From Marivita sp. (GTDB lineage: Bacteria; Pseudomonadota; Alphaproteobacteria; Rhodobacterales; Rhodobacteraceae): a stretch of 48,848 bases of DNA. Of this stretch, positions 15,447 to 23,813 are shown in pieces. Position numbers and translations under genes: made by a program. The stretch's first letter is position 1. Each line of letters begins with the position of its first letter. The stretch is taken from contig NZ_JAIPUT010000031.1 in the NCBI RefSeq assembly GCF_020055635.1, positions 1-48,848 of the forward strand. Reading direction: 5' to 3'. The notes beneath the pieces are model-generated. The model was not told where the DNA came from, did not search any database, and saw only the letters and a list, made by a program, of their open reading frames with translations.

Positions 15447-15475
15447 GCCTTACCCATGCCCCCAACTGCCGTCAA
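15447..15475 (-). promoter_or_regulatory. Promoter of trpS
   Basis: On the minus strand, TTGACG (15475-15470), 17 bases, then TAAGGC (15452-15447), 34 bases before the start codon. This is a good housekeeping-type match with correct spacing. Confidence 0.55.
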
Positions 15476-15489
15476 GCAAGGGGCCCGCC

Positions 15490-16179
15490 GTGACCCACCC
15501 GCATAATGAATCCCCCCTGAACCCGTTGCCGCCCGTGGTGATCGCGCTGTTCCTCGTGATCGTGGGGATCGAGGTCATGTTCACCCTTGGGACGCGCGGT
15601 CTTCTGGGCGGTCCAGGGGCCGTGGGATGGCGGCTCGAGACGCTGGAGCGCTTCGCCTTTTCCTCCGAAATTCTTGCCTGGATGATGGAGTCCGGTCGCT
15701 GGCCGGTCGAGCATGTGATCCGCTTCGTGTCCTACGCGTTCGTGCATGCGAGCTTTACCCATGCGCTCTTTGCGGGTGTGATGTTGCTGGCGCTCGGCAA
15801 GATGGTCGGCGAGGCGATGGGCAGTTTCGCGGTGATCGTGATCTTCATCGTTTCTGCCGCCGGTGGCGCCCTGGTCTACGCCGTGACCGTCGGTGGCACC
15901 GCGCCGCTTATCGGTGCGTTTCCAGCGGTTTACGGCCTGATCGGCGGGTTCACCTACATGCTCTGGCTGCGGCTGGGGCAACTGGGCGAAAACCAGATTC
16001 GCGCCTTCACGCTGATCGGGATCCTGCTCTTCATCCAGCTGATCTTCGGGCTTCTGTTCGGCCCCAACGCGCAATGGGTCGCGGATATCTCGGGCTTCGC
16101 CATCGGCTTTGCCCTGTCGATCGTCCTGGTCCCCGGAGGCTGGTCGAAACTGGTCGACCGGCTGCGCCAGCGGAACTAG
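15490..16179 (+). CDS. Rhomboid-like membrane protein lacking the catalytic dyad
   Basis: A membrane protein of 229 residues with about six helices and a rhomboid layout: a short N-terminus, a long first loop, VHASFTHALFAGVMLLALGKMVG near residues 85-107, then a glycine-rich helix. Active rhomboids carry GxSG in that glycine-rich helix and a histidine in the last helix (AHxxG). Here the equivalents read GAFP (142-145) and ADISG (198-202), so both catalytic residues appear to be absent. I therefore call it a rhomboid pseudoprotease that may bind, not cut, membrane proteins. The GTG at 15490 has AAGGGG upstream; the open frame before it crosses the trpS promoter. It converges on murJ with a 4-base overlap. 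Confidence 0.7.
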   Translation: MTHPHNESPLNPLPPVVIALFLVIVGIEVMFTLGTRGLLGGPGAVGWRLETLERFAFSSEILAWMMESGRWPVEHVIRFVSYAFVHASFTHALFAGVMLLALGKMVGEAMGSFAVIVIFIVSAAGGALVYAVTVGGTAPLIGAFPAVYGLIGGFTYMLWLRLGQLGENQIRAFTLIGILLFIQLIFGLLFGPNAQWVADISGFAIGFALSIVLVPGGWSKLVDRLRQRN

Positions 16180-17723
16180 GCCTGGCCGCGGCGAAAGGCG
16201 CTTCGGAATTCGCGCAACGAGAACGCGCCGATCAGCTGACCGGTGATCGCGTAGCTGACCATTCCGATGGCGATCAGCGCGGCCAGGGCAATGAACCGGA
16301 CGCCCGACATGGCGAGAAACGGACCAAGGACCACCGTGCTTAGCCAGAGCACACCGCCCATCACCGCGGACGCCAGGCAGACCCGCCAGATGCGGCGCCG
16401 GAACTGGTCATCGAACCGGGCCACGTCGCCCAGCTTGCGGCCGCCCTGCGCCAGCATCCAGACCATGACCCACCCTGCCAGGGTGGTTGCGATGGCAGGC
16501 GCGATCCAGCCGATCACGGGGGCCAATCCGACCGCCACGGCGGCGTTCACGATCATCGCCCAGACAGCGTATCGGAAGGGCGATTTCGTGTCTTCGCGGG
16601 CAAAGAACAGGGGCTGCAGAACCTTCTGCAAGACAAAGGCCGGGAGCCCCAGACCATAGATCGCAACCGCCACCGCGATGGCCGCGGAATCGTCGGCCCC
16701 GGTGGCGCCGCGTTCGAAGAGGACACTGACCAGCGGCAGGGGGATCACCACCAGTGCCACGGCGGCGGGAACGGTCAGCGCCAGGGACAATTCCCCGGCG
16801 CGCGAGAACGCGTGTTTCGCTCCGCTGTCATCCTGCGCGGTCAGGCGTCTGGACAGGTCCGGCAAGAGCACGATGCCGACGGCGATACCGACCACGCCAA
16901 GCGGCAGCTGGTAGAGCCGGTCGGCGGCGTAGAGCCAGCCCACCGCCTTTTCGAAATGCGAGGCAACCTGTTGACCGACAAGCAGATTTATCTGCATCAC
17001 ACCGCCCGCGAGCGCTGCGGGGATGGCGACGACCACAAGCCGTTTCATTTCGGGCGTCCAGCGAGGCCGGGACGGTCTCAGGTGTATTCCGGCGCGGTCG
17101 GCGGCGACCCAGACCAGGGCAAGCTGTGCAAACCCGGCCAGAGGGATTGTCCAGACCAGCCAGAGGATGACCTCGCCGCCGGTACGGGCCGCCCATATCA
17201 TTGAAATGCATACAAAAATATTGAGAAAAACAGGTGCCGCGGCGGCGGCGGCAAAGCGGCCCGTGGCGTTCAGCACACCCGAGAACAGCGCGGTCAGCGA
17301 GATCAGGAGGATGTAGGGAAAGACGATCCTGCCATAGTCCACCGTCAGGTCGAACCGCACGTCGCCGACGAACCCCCCGGCCGTCAGCCAGACAAGAGCG
17401 GGCATGAAGACCATGGCCACCGCGCTGAGGATCAGCAGCACGAAGGCCAGGCCGCTGAGGGCCTGATTGGCGAAGCCGGTGGCGTTATCCTCGGCCTGCA
17501 AACGCTTGGAAAACATGGGAACAAAGGAGGCGTTGAACGCACCTTCGGCAAAGAACCGGCGGAACATGTTGGGCAGGCGAAAGGCGGCGACGAAGGCGTC
17601 CATGACGGGGCCGGGGCCGATGAAGGCAAGGATCAGGACTTCGCGCAGGACGCCCAGAATTCGGCTCATCAGTGTCCAGAAGCCGACGGTGAGGACACCG
17701 GAAATGAGGCGGATCGGTTTCAT
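16176..17723 (-). CDS. murJ: Lipid II flippase MurJ (MviN)
   Basis: A polytopic membrane protein of 515 residues of the MOP superfamily that moves lipid II to the periplasmic face for peptidoglycan synthesis. Typical features are SRILGVLREVLILAFIGPGPVMDAF near residues 21-45, RLPNMFRRFFAEGAFNASFVPMF near residues 48-70, and about 14 helices. Arg near residue 23 and the FAEGAFN motif are functionally important in the family. It overlaps the rhomboid-like gene by four bases at the 3' end. The upstream region contains the CCGTACGG inverted-repeat array shared with the divergent antitoxin gene. Confidence 0.95.
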   Translation of the reverse strand: MKPIRLISGVLTVGFWTLMSRILGVLREVLILAFIGPGPVMDAFVAAFRLPNMFRRFFAEGAFNASFVPMFSKRLQAEDNATGFANQALSGLAFVLLILSAVAMVFMPALVWLTAGGFVGDVRFDLTVDYGRIVFPYILLISLTALFSGVLNATGRFAAAAAAPVFLNIFVCISMIWAARTGGEVILWLVWTIPLAGFAQLALVWVAADRAGIHLRPSRPRWTPEMKRLVVVAIPAALAGGVMQINLLVGQQVASHFEKAVGWLYAADRLYQLPLGVVGIAVGIVLLPDLSRRLTAQDDSGAKHAFSRAGELSLALTVPAAVALVVIPLPLVSVLFERGATGADDSAAIAVAVAIYGLGLPAFVLQKVLQPLFFAREDTKSPFRYAVWAMIVNAAVAVGLAPVIGWIAPAIATTLAGWVMVWMLAQGGRKLGDVARFDDQFRRRIWRVCLASAVMGGVLWLSTVVLGPFLAMSGVRFIALAALIAIGMVSYAITGQLIGAFSLREFRSAFRRGQA

Positions 17724-17783
17724 GTCGGCTCCTTGCGCGTGACGAAGGGGGTAGAGCAGAAATCACCCGGCGAAAAGTGCCTG

Positions 17784-17920
17784 TTGTACGGATGAGCCGT
17801 ACAATCCGTACGGTTCCGGAGCCGAATCCGGCCGATTTCGCCGGTTTGGCTGCTTCGAAGGTAGAAAAAGTGCGGTTCCGTGCGGTTCGTACGGTTGGGC
17901 CGTACGAGTGAACCGTACGG
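17784..17920. promoter_or_regulatory. Duplicated inverted-repeat array (CCGTACGG sites) between murJ and antitoxin
   Basis: Inverted repeat 1 is TTGTACGG-N5-CCGTACAA (17784-17804), followed by the palindrome CCGTACGG (17806-17813). Inverted repeat 2 is CGTACGG-N5-CCGTACG (17888-17906), followed by CCGTACGG (17913-17920). The same two-part module therefore occurs twice about 104 bases apart. YefM-type antitoxins are known to bind palindromes with a TGTACA core, so autoregulation of the downstream antitoxin gene is plausible; control of murJ is the alternative. The remaining bases of 17724-18023 hold no gene that I can support. Confidence 0.65.
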
Positions 17921-18023
17921 AACGCGGTTTTCCTCGTTGTCACCGGATGCCGCGCGGCGCGGTTACGATTTTTCAATCTTTCTGCGCCAGGGTGGCCGGA
18001 CGCGATGGCCCGAGGACCGCAAA

Positions 18024-18305
18024 GTGTTCAGATACAATCTCTCACCGCTCGAGGATATCGGCACCGACTGGCTGCGCAGCCACCTTCGACAGGTGCTGGA
18101 GCAGGTGAATTACCACGAGGCGCGCTTCGCCGTGCTGCGGCGCGGGGTGCCCGTGGCCGGGATCGTGCCGATCACCGAGGCGCGCGCCCTGTTCGAGGCA
18201 ACGCGTGCCGACCGGAAGTATCGTGAACTGCATCGCGAGATGAAGGAGCGGGACGAGACCGTGCTGCGGCAGGCCGTGGCGGAAGCGTCGGACACAACGC
18301 GATGA
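18024..18305 (+). CDS. Phd/YefM-like type II antitoxin, no toxin partner beside it
   Basis: A protein of 93 residues. LRSHLRQVLEQVNYHEARFAVLR and GVPVAGIVPITEARALFEA match the Phd/YefM DNA-binding fold (helix, then the short strands that dock the wing), followed by a charged helical tail (ADRKYRELHREMKERDE) typical of the toxin-wrapping region. The GTG at 18024 is preceded by GAGG at eight bases. The open frame continues to 17880 but lacks similarity there. Toxins usually follow directly, yet only 85 bases separate this gene from the convergent glnD, so it is an orphan here. It may be a stand-alone repressor. Confidence 0.75.
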   Translation: MFRYNLSPLEDIGTDWLRSHLRQVLEQVNYHEARFAVLRRGVPVAGIVPITEARALFEATRADRKYRELHREMKERDETVLRQAVAEASDTTR

Positions 18306-18390
18306 TCACCGCGCGATCAGGCCTTCATTCCGAGTGCGGGCGTCAGGTCCGGGGCGTCAGGATGCGGGCCGCAGGAAAGTCTGGCGAGGA

Positions 18391-21201
18391 TCATTCTTTT
18401 GCGCGCGCGGCGCCTTCGGTGATGGCGGTGCGCAATTTGGCTTCAAGTGATTTCTGTTTGCTGTCGGAATGAAATTTGAGACCGAACATATCCTTCACGT
18501 AGAATGTGTCCACCACCTGTTCGCCATAGGTGGCGATGACGGCGGACGCGATATAGACATTCGCATTGGCCAGGGTCCGGGTCAGGTCGTAGAGCAGGCC
18601 GGGGCGGTCGCGGGTGTCGACCTCGATGATGGTGTAGATTTCGGAACCCTCGTTGTCGAAGGTGATCGAGGTGGGCACCCGGAAGGCGCGTTCGCGTTTC
18701 TTGATCTTGTCGCGCGGTTTCATCGCGTCGCGTGCCACCACTTCACCGCGCAGGGTCTTGCTGATCATGTCCCGGAGCCGCGGGATGCGCACGTCCTCGT
18801 AGGGGGTTCCGTCGCTGTCCTGGATCCAGAAGGCGGCGGTGGCAAAGCCGTCCTTTGACGTGAAGGTGCGGGCATCGACCACGTTTGCGCCGACCAGCGC
18901 CAGCGCGCCCGCGAGCCGCGAGAAGATGCCGGGATGGTCGGCGAGGGCAAAGCAGACCCGGGTCGCGTCGCGGTCTTCGTCGGGATGGATGTCGATGCGG
19001 ATCTCGTCATCGGTGATGCCACGCAGCAGTTCGGCGAAGACCTTGTGGGCGGTGACATGCAGCCCCTGCCAGTAGGGCGGGTAGTGGCGCGCGGTTTCGA
19101 CGCGCAGGTCTCGCGTGTCCCAGTCGGCCAGCGCCGCGCGCAGGGCCTTCTTGGCCTCTGCGCCGCGGTTTTCGCGGTTGAGCGCCTCCATCCCGTCCTC
19201 GAGCGCGCGGCGGGTCTGGCGGTAGAGCGCGCGGATCAGCGCCGCTTTCCAGTTGTTCCAGGTGCCGGGGCCGACGCCGCGGATGTCGCAGACGGTGAGC
19301 ACGCAGAGCAGGTCGAGCCGTTCGCGGGTCTGCACCGCCTTGGCGAAATCGCGCACCGTGCGGGGGTCGGCGATGTCGCGTTTCTGGGCCATGTCGGACA
19401 TCAGCAGGTGGTAGCGCACCAGCCATTCGACGGTGGCACATTCCTGCTTGTTCAGGCCCAGGCGGGGCGCGACCTTGCGGGCGATCTTGGCGCCGAGAAC
19501 CGAGTGATCTTCGTCGCGGCCCTTGCCGATATCGTGCAGCATGAGCGCCAGGTACAGCACCTTGCGGTTGACGCCGGCCTTGAGGATCGAACTTGCGACC
19601 GGCAGGTCTTCTTCGAGATGGCCGTTCTCGATCTCGCTGAGGTGCCAGATGCACTGGATCGTGTGTTCGTCCACCGTGTAGTGGTGGTACATGTTGAACT
19701 GCATCATCGCCACGATCGGTTCGAATTCGGGAATGAAGGCCGACAGCACCCCCAGTTCGTTCATCCGCCGCAGGGCGCGTTCGGGGTTGCCGTGTTTCAG
19801 CAGCAGGTCGAGGAAGATGCGCTGCGCCTCCTTGTCGTGGCGCATGTCCTTGTCGATCAGGTGCAGGTTGGCGCTGATCAGGCGCATGGCGTCGGCGTGG
19901 ATCAGGAGACCGGTGCGCAGGGCTTCCTCGAAGATCCGCAGCAGGTTCATCTTGTCAGCGAGGAATGCGGCGTTGTCGACGATGGCGAGGCGGTTGTTCA
20001 CCACTTCGTAGCCCTCCTTCATCTTCGGCGCGCGCTTGAGGAGCCGCATCAGGAGCGGCGGTTCCTTTTGCTGCGACGCTTCGAGCGACGTCAGGAAGAT
20101 CCGCGTCAGATCGCCGACCGAGGTGGCGTGGCGGAAGAACGCCTGCATGAAGATCTCGACCCCGCGCCGACCGCCCTTGTCGACAAAGCCCATGCGCTCG
20201 GCGACATCGACCTGCATGTCGAAGGTGAGCTGTTCGGTGGCGCGGCCCGAGGCCAGGTGCAGGTGACAGCGCACCGCCCAGAGAAAGTTCTCGGCCTTGA
20301 CGAAGGTGTCGAATTCCTCGGGCCGGAAGATGCCTTTGCGGACCAGTTCGCCGATATCGTCGGTGTGATGCACATATTTTGCGATCCAGAACAGCGATTG
20401 CAGGTCGCGCAGCCCGCCCTTGCCCTCTTTCACGTTGGGTTCGACCATGTAGCGCTGGCCCTGCTTGACGTGGCGGGCGTCGCGTTCGGCGAGCTTGGCC
20501 TCGATGAATTCGCCCTCGGTGCCCTTGAAGAGCGTGTTCCAGAGCTTGTTGTCGAGATCGAGTTGCAGCGGTTCGTGGCCCACCAGGAAGCGCTGTTCGA
20601 GCATCGCGGTGCGGATGGTGAAATCGTCGGCCCCGAGGCGCAGGCAATCCTTCACGGTGCGCGAGGAATGGCCGACCTTGAGTTTGAGATCCCACAGGAT
20701 GTAGAGCATGGATTCGATCACGCTCTCGGCCCAGGCGGTGATCTTGTAAGGGGTCAGGAACAGCAGGTCGACATCGGAAAAGGGCGCCATTTCGCCCCGG
20801 CCGTAGCCGCCGACGGCCAACACCGCCATGCGTTCGCCCTCGGTCGGGTTGGGGTTCCGGTGGATGCGCCCGGTGACGATCTCGAAGGTCAGGGTCACGA
20901 TCTGGTCGGTGAGCCAGGTGTAGCCGCGCGTCACCGGCAACGCCTGGCGCGGCTGCGCGTCGAGCCGTGCGGCGACCGCGGCGCGCCCGGCGGTCTGGGC
21001 GTCCTTGAGCACGGCGACAGTTGCGGCGCGAACGGCGCGTTCGTCCTGTGCCGAGGCAAGGCTTTGCCACAGGTGGTCGCGCAGCGCCGCCACGTCGAGA
21101 ATGTCGGAGAAATCGTCAGGCACCGCGGGGGCCCCTGACGCCTTGATGCGTATCAAGTTCTCAGAAGCCTGCGCCGCCGAAGCCGGATGGGGCTGGGTCA
21201 A
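18391..21201 (-). CDS. glnD: PII uridylyltransferase / uridylyl-removing enzyme
   Basis: The glutamine sensor of the nitrogen control system, a protein of 936 residues that uridylylates or de-uridylylates PII protein GlnB/GlnK. Domains in order: nucleotidyltransferase with GGYGRGEMAPFSDVDLLFL near residues 130-150, a linker helical region, an HD domain (LMLHDIGKGRDEDHS near residues 550-565) and two ACT domains (around 715-800 and 845-920) that bind glutamine. The TTG at 21201 has AGG eight bases before it and lies 41 bases inside the upstream lipoprotein gene; a TTG at about 21156 is an alternative. Length is normal. It converges on the orphan antitoxin gene. Confidence 0.96.
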   Translation of the reverse strand: MTQPHPASAAQASENLIRIKASGAPAVPDDFSDILDVAALRDHLWQSLASAQDERAVRAATVAVLKDAQTAGRAAVAARLDAQPRQALPVTRGYTWLTDQIVTLTFEIVTGRIHRNPNPTEGERMAVLAVGGYGRGEMAPFSDVDLLFLTPYKITAWAESVIESMLYILWDLKLKVGHSSRTVKDCLRLGADDFTIRTAMLEQRFLVGHEPLQLDLDNKLWNTLFKGTEGEFIEAKLAERDARHVKQGQRYMVEPNVKEGKGGLRDLQSLFWIAKYVHHTDDIGELVRKGIFRPEEFDTFVKAENFLWAVRCHLHLASGRATEQLTFDMQVDVAERMGFVDKGGRRGVEIFMQAFFRHATSVGDLTRIFLTSLEASQQKEPPLLMRLLKRAPKMKEGYEVVNNRLAIVDNAAFLADKMNLLRIFEEALRTGLLIHADAMRLISANLHLIDKDMRHDKEAQRIFLDLLLKHGNPERALRRMNELGVLSAFIPEFEPIVAMMQFNMYHHYTVDEHTIQCIWHLSEIENGHLEEDLPVASSILKAGVNRKVLYLALMLHDIGKGRDEDHSVLGAKIARKVAPRLGLNKQECATVEWLVRYHLLMSDMAQKRDIADPRTVRDFAKAVQTRERLDLLCVLTVCDIRGVGPGTWNNWKAALIRALYRQTRRALEDGMEALNRENRGAEAKKALRAALADWDTRDLRVETARHYPPYWQGLHVTAHKVFAELLRGITDDEIRIDIHPDEDRDATRVCFALADHPGIFSRLAGALALVGANVVDARTFTSKDGFATAAFWIQDSDGTPYEDVRIPRLRDMISKTLRGEVVARDAMKPRDKIKKRERAFRVPTSITFDNEGSEIYTIIEVDTRDRPGLLYDLTRTLANANVYIASAVIATYGEQVVDTFYVKDMFGLKFHSDSKQKSLEAKLRTAITEGAARAKE

Positions 21202-22342
21202 GGATGGTCACCTGGTTGTTGCGCACGGTCGCGACTGCGAGTCCGCGCTGATTGGTTCCGTCCGGCAGAAGCCGGAAGACGCCGTTGGCCCCCTGGAAGC
21301 CCGACCCCTGGGTCAGGGCCCGAGCGGTCAGGGCGTCCGAGCGGCCCTGTCTGACCAGCGCGCCAACCGCCGCGATCCCGTCAAAGGCCAGGCCTGCCAG
21401 CGGGTGCGGCTCAGAGCCGAACTGTGCCCGGTAGCGGCTTTCGAACGCCTGTTGGGCGGCCCGGTCGGGCAGTGTGAAATAGCCTCCCTGGGCTCCGGGC
21501 ATCGACAGGATCTGGGCCGGAACATCCCATCGGGCGAGGCCGATGTACTGCGTCGTCGCGGGGTCGATGCCGGCTTCCGGCAGAAGCTGCAGGAGGATGG
21601 GCAGCGCGCCGGCGGCGTTCGAGGTCAGAAAGAGGCTGTCCGCGCCGGTCGAGGCGAGCCGTCCCTGGATGCGCGGCACGGCCGAGGCCACGCCTTCCTG
21701 CGAGAACTGGAAGGATTCGATGCCCGCAACCCGCACGCCGTTCTGGCTGGCCGCGGCCTGGATCGCGGCCTTGCCGAATTCGCCCTCGACATTCTGCGGG
21801 TGGACGATCACCACCGAGCTCTGACCCTGCCGGGAGGCATAGCCGAGCAGCCTGTCGGCGGTGTTGCGGAAGGTCGGGCCAAGCACGAAGACGTTGCCGC
21901 CCGCGATCGAGGCATTGTTCGAGAAGCTGAGGACGTTCACGCCATTGTCGGCCACCGCGACGCCCGCCGCGTTTGCGGCTTCACCGAACAGCGGGCCAAG
22001 GATGATCTTGGCGCCGTCGGCCACGGCGGTTTCGGCCTGCACCGCCGCGCGCCGGGCGTCGCCACCGGTGTCATAGACCCGCAGGTCGATCTGCACCCCG
22101 TCGAGCGAGGCCAGCGCGAGGCGTGCGGCGTTCTCGAGGCTGGAGGCAACGCCGCTGGCGCTGCTGTCGCTGCGCGGAACCAGCAGGGCCACGGGCACGG
22201 GCGCATCGGGGTTCACGCTGGGTCCGGTCCCACTGCCGACGCTGGGCATCATGCCGGGGTCACAGGCGCTCAGACCGACGAAGGCGGCGACCGCCACGGC
22301 TTTGCGCAACAGGTTGCGGGGAATGGACAAAACAGCCAACAT
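21161..22342 (-). CDS. LpoA-like penicillin-binding protein activator lipoprotein
   Basis: A protein of 393 residues with a lipoprotein signal (lipobox LSAC, Cys near residue 27) and a two-lobed periplasmic binding-protein fold of the Peripla_BP_6 type: VALLVPRSDSSASGVASSLENAAR, GPLFGEAANAAGVAVADNGVNVLSF and FDGIAAVGALVRQG. It resembles the C-terminal domain of LpoA, which activates PBP1A from the outer membrane, without the TPR half. The ATG at 22342 has AGGGAG upstream. The gene is divergent from rsmI, the usual arrangement, and overlaps glnD by 41 bases. Amino-acid binding is the alternative function. Confidence 0.85.
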   Translation of the reverse strand: MLAVLSIPRNLLRKAVAVAAFVGLSACDPGMMPSVGSGTGPSVNPDAPVPVALLVPRSDSSASGVASSLENAARLALASLDGVQIDLRVYDTGGDARRAAVQAETAVADGAKIILGPLFGEAANAAGVAVADNGVNVLSFSNNASIAGGNVFVLGPTFRNTADRLLGYASRQGQSSVVIVHPQNVEGEFGKAAIQAAASQNGVRVAGIESFQFSQEGVASAVPRIQGRLASTGADSLFLTSNAAGALPILLQLLPEAGIDPATTQYIGLARWDVPAQILSMPGAQGGYFTLPDRAAQQAFESRYRAQFGSEPHPLAGLAFDGIAAVGALVRQGRSDALTARALTQGSGFQGANGVFRLLPDGTNQRGLAVATVRNNQVTILDPAPSGFGGAGF

Positions 22343-22431
22343 GAAACGTACTCCCTGATCCCGCGCCGAACCGTTTCGCGCGGATTTCCGATTGAGGGCG
22401 ATCATAGTCAACGTGAAAGGCGGGTCCAGAG

Positions 22432-23289
22432 ATGAATTGGCAGACACGCGAGATCGCGCCGGGGCTTTACCTGGTGGCGACGCCGCTGGGCAACGCGCGT
22501 GACATCACGTTGCGGGCGCTCGATCTGCTGGCCGGGGCGGATGTGCTGGCGGCCGAGGACACGCGGTCGCTGCGGCGGCTGATGGACATTCACGGCGTGC
22601 CGTTGGGGGACCGGCCCCTGGTGGCCTATCACGACCACAACGGCGATCGGGCGCGGCCCCGGTTGATGGCGGCGCTGGAGGCGGGGCAGTCGGTGGTCTA
22701 TGCGTCGGAGGCAGGCACGCCGCTGATTTCCGACCCGGGATTCGACCTGATGCGGGCGGCGCTGGAGGCCGGGTATGCCTGTACCACCGCCCCTGGCCCG
22801 ACCGCCGCTGTTGCGGCGCTGACGCTGTCGGGTCTGCCATCGGACCGGTTCCTGTTCGCCGGGTTCCTGCCCAGCAGCTCGGGCAAGCGGAAAACGGCGC
22901 TGGCGGAGTTTGTCGGGGTGCCCGCCACGTTGATCTTCTACGAGTCGCCGAAACGGCTGGGCGCGATGCTGCGCGATGCGGCCGAGGTGCTGGGCGCGGA
23001 TCGCGATGCGGTGGTGTGCCGGGAGTTAACCAAGAAGTTCGAAGAGCGTTGTGCGGGGCGTTTGGCGGATTTATCCTCGAAATATGTCGAGGAGACGCCG
23101 AAAGGCGAGATCGTCGTGCTGATCGACCGGGGCCTTGGCGTGCAGACCGACCAGGCGACGCTGGACGATGCGTTGCGCGATGCGCTCACGCGGCTGTCGG
23201 TCAAGGACGCGGCCAGCGAAGTGTCGAGGATATTCGGTGTGTCCCGGCGCGAGGCCTATCAAAGGGCGATGGCGTTAGGGGAACGTTAG
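22432..23289 (+). CDS. rsmI: 16S rRNA 2'-O-ribose C1402 methyltransferase RsmI
   Basis: A SAM-dependent methyltransferase of 285 residues of the tetrapyrrole-methylase-like class that modifies 16S rRNA C1402 in the decoding centre. GLYLVATPLGNARDITLRALDLL at the N-terminus, AAEDTRSLRRLM, VVYASEAGTPLISDPGF, APGPTAAVAALTLSGLP and FYESPKRLGAMLRDA are all family signatures. The C-terminal helix-turn-helix-like part (LSVKDAASEVSRIFGVSRREAYQRAM) is intact. It heads an rsmI-yraN-gshB gene group on the plus strand. Confidence 0.96.
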   Translation: MNWQTREIAPGLYLVATPLGNARDITLRALDLLAGADVLAAEDTRSLRRLMDIHGVPLGDRPLVAYHDHNGDRARPRLMAALEAGQSVVYASEAGTPLISDPGFDLMRAALEAGYACTTAPGPTAAVAALTLSGLPSDRFLFAGFLPSSSGKRKTALAEFVGVPATLIFYESPKRLGAMLRDAAEVLGADRDAVVCRELTKKFEERCAGRLADLSSKYVEETPKGEIVVLIDRGLGVQTDQATLDDALRDALTRLSVKDAASEVSRIFGVSRREAYQRAMALGER

Positions 23290-23351
23290 ACTTTGATGGG
23301 ATAGGGTAATTCTGGAGTGGCGTGCGTGACGCCAGATGAAAGGCGCGATGG

Positions 23352-23747
23352 ATGCCATTTGATTTTCCGAACGATCCGACATGGTCCGGCGATGTCCGGC
23401 GCACCAATTACCATGCCGGTCTCAGCGCCGAACAGGCGGTTGCCCGGCACTATGCGCGGCAGGGCGCGGTCTTGCGCGAAACCCGATGGCGCGGGCGCTC
23501 TGGCGAGATCGACCTGATCCTTGCCGAGGGTGACAGGATCGTCTTTGTCGAGGTCAAGAAAAGCCGGACCCATGAACAGGCGGTGCAGCGCGTGACGGCA
23601 AAACAGCTGGGACGTATCCTGCGCAGCGCCGAGGATTACCTCGGGTCCTGTCCCAATGGCGCGTTGACCGATGCCCGTCTGGATGTGGCGCTGGTCGACG
23701 CACAGGGGGTGATCGACATCATCCCGAATGCCAGCATGGCGCTGTGA
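23352..23747 (+). CDS. YraN family (UPF0102) endonuclease-fold protein
   Basis: A protein of 131 residues. GLSAEQAVARHYARQGAVLRETRWRGRSGEIDLILAEGD and VFVEVKKSR carry the conserved E-D-ExK residues of a Holliday-junction-resolvase-like nuclease fold. The biological role of the family is not settled. Its position between rsmI and gshB is common in proteobacteria. The start ATG 23352 lies 62 bases after rsmI; the N-terminal 20 residues are longer than in many homologues. Catalytic activity is inferred only from conserved residues. Confidence 0.9.
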   Translation: MPFDFPNDPTWSGDVRRTNYHAGLSAEQAVARHYARQGAVLRETRWRGRSGEIDLILAEGDRIVFVEVKKSRTHEQAVQRVTAKQLGRILRSAEDYLGSCPNGALTDARLDVALVDAQGVIDIIPNASMAL

Positions 23748-23813
23748 TGTCCTGATCTTGCACCCTTGCATGGCTTGCGCCATTAGATGGGCATAGTTTG
23801 CAAGGGGCAGCAC

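Noticed and set aside
17880-18023. N-terminal extension of the antitoxin from the GTG at 17880
   Set aside because: It would read through the inverted-repeat array, has no family similarity, and the GTG at 18024 has a good ribosome site.
18934-21138. Long open frame of 734 codons antisense to glnD
   Set aside because: High-GC DNA leaves the opposite strand open. The translation is rich in Arg, Gly, His and Val with no fold-like pattern, while the glnD strand has all family domains.
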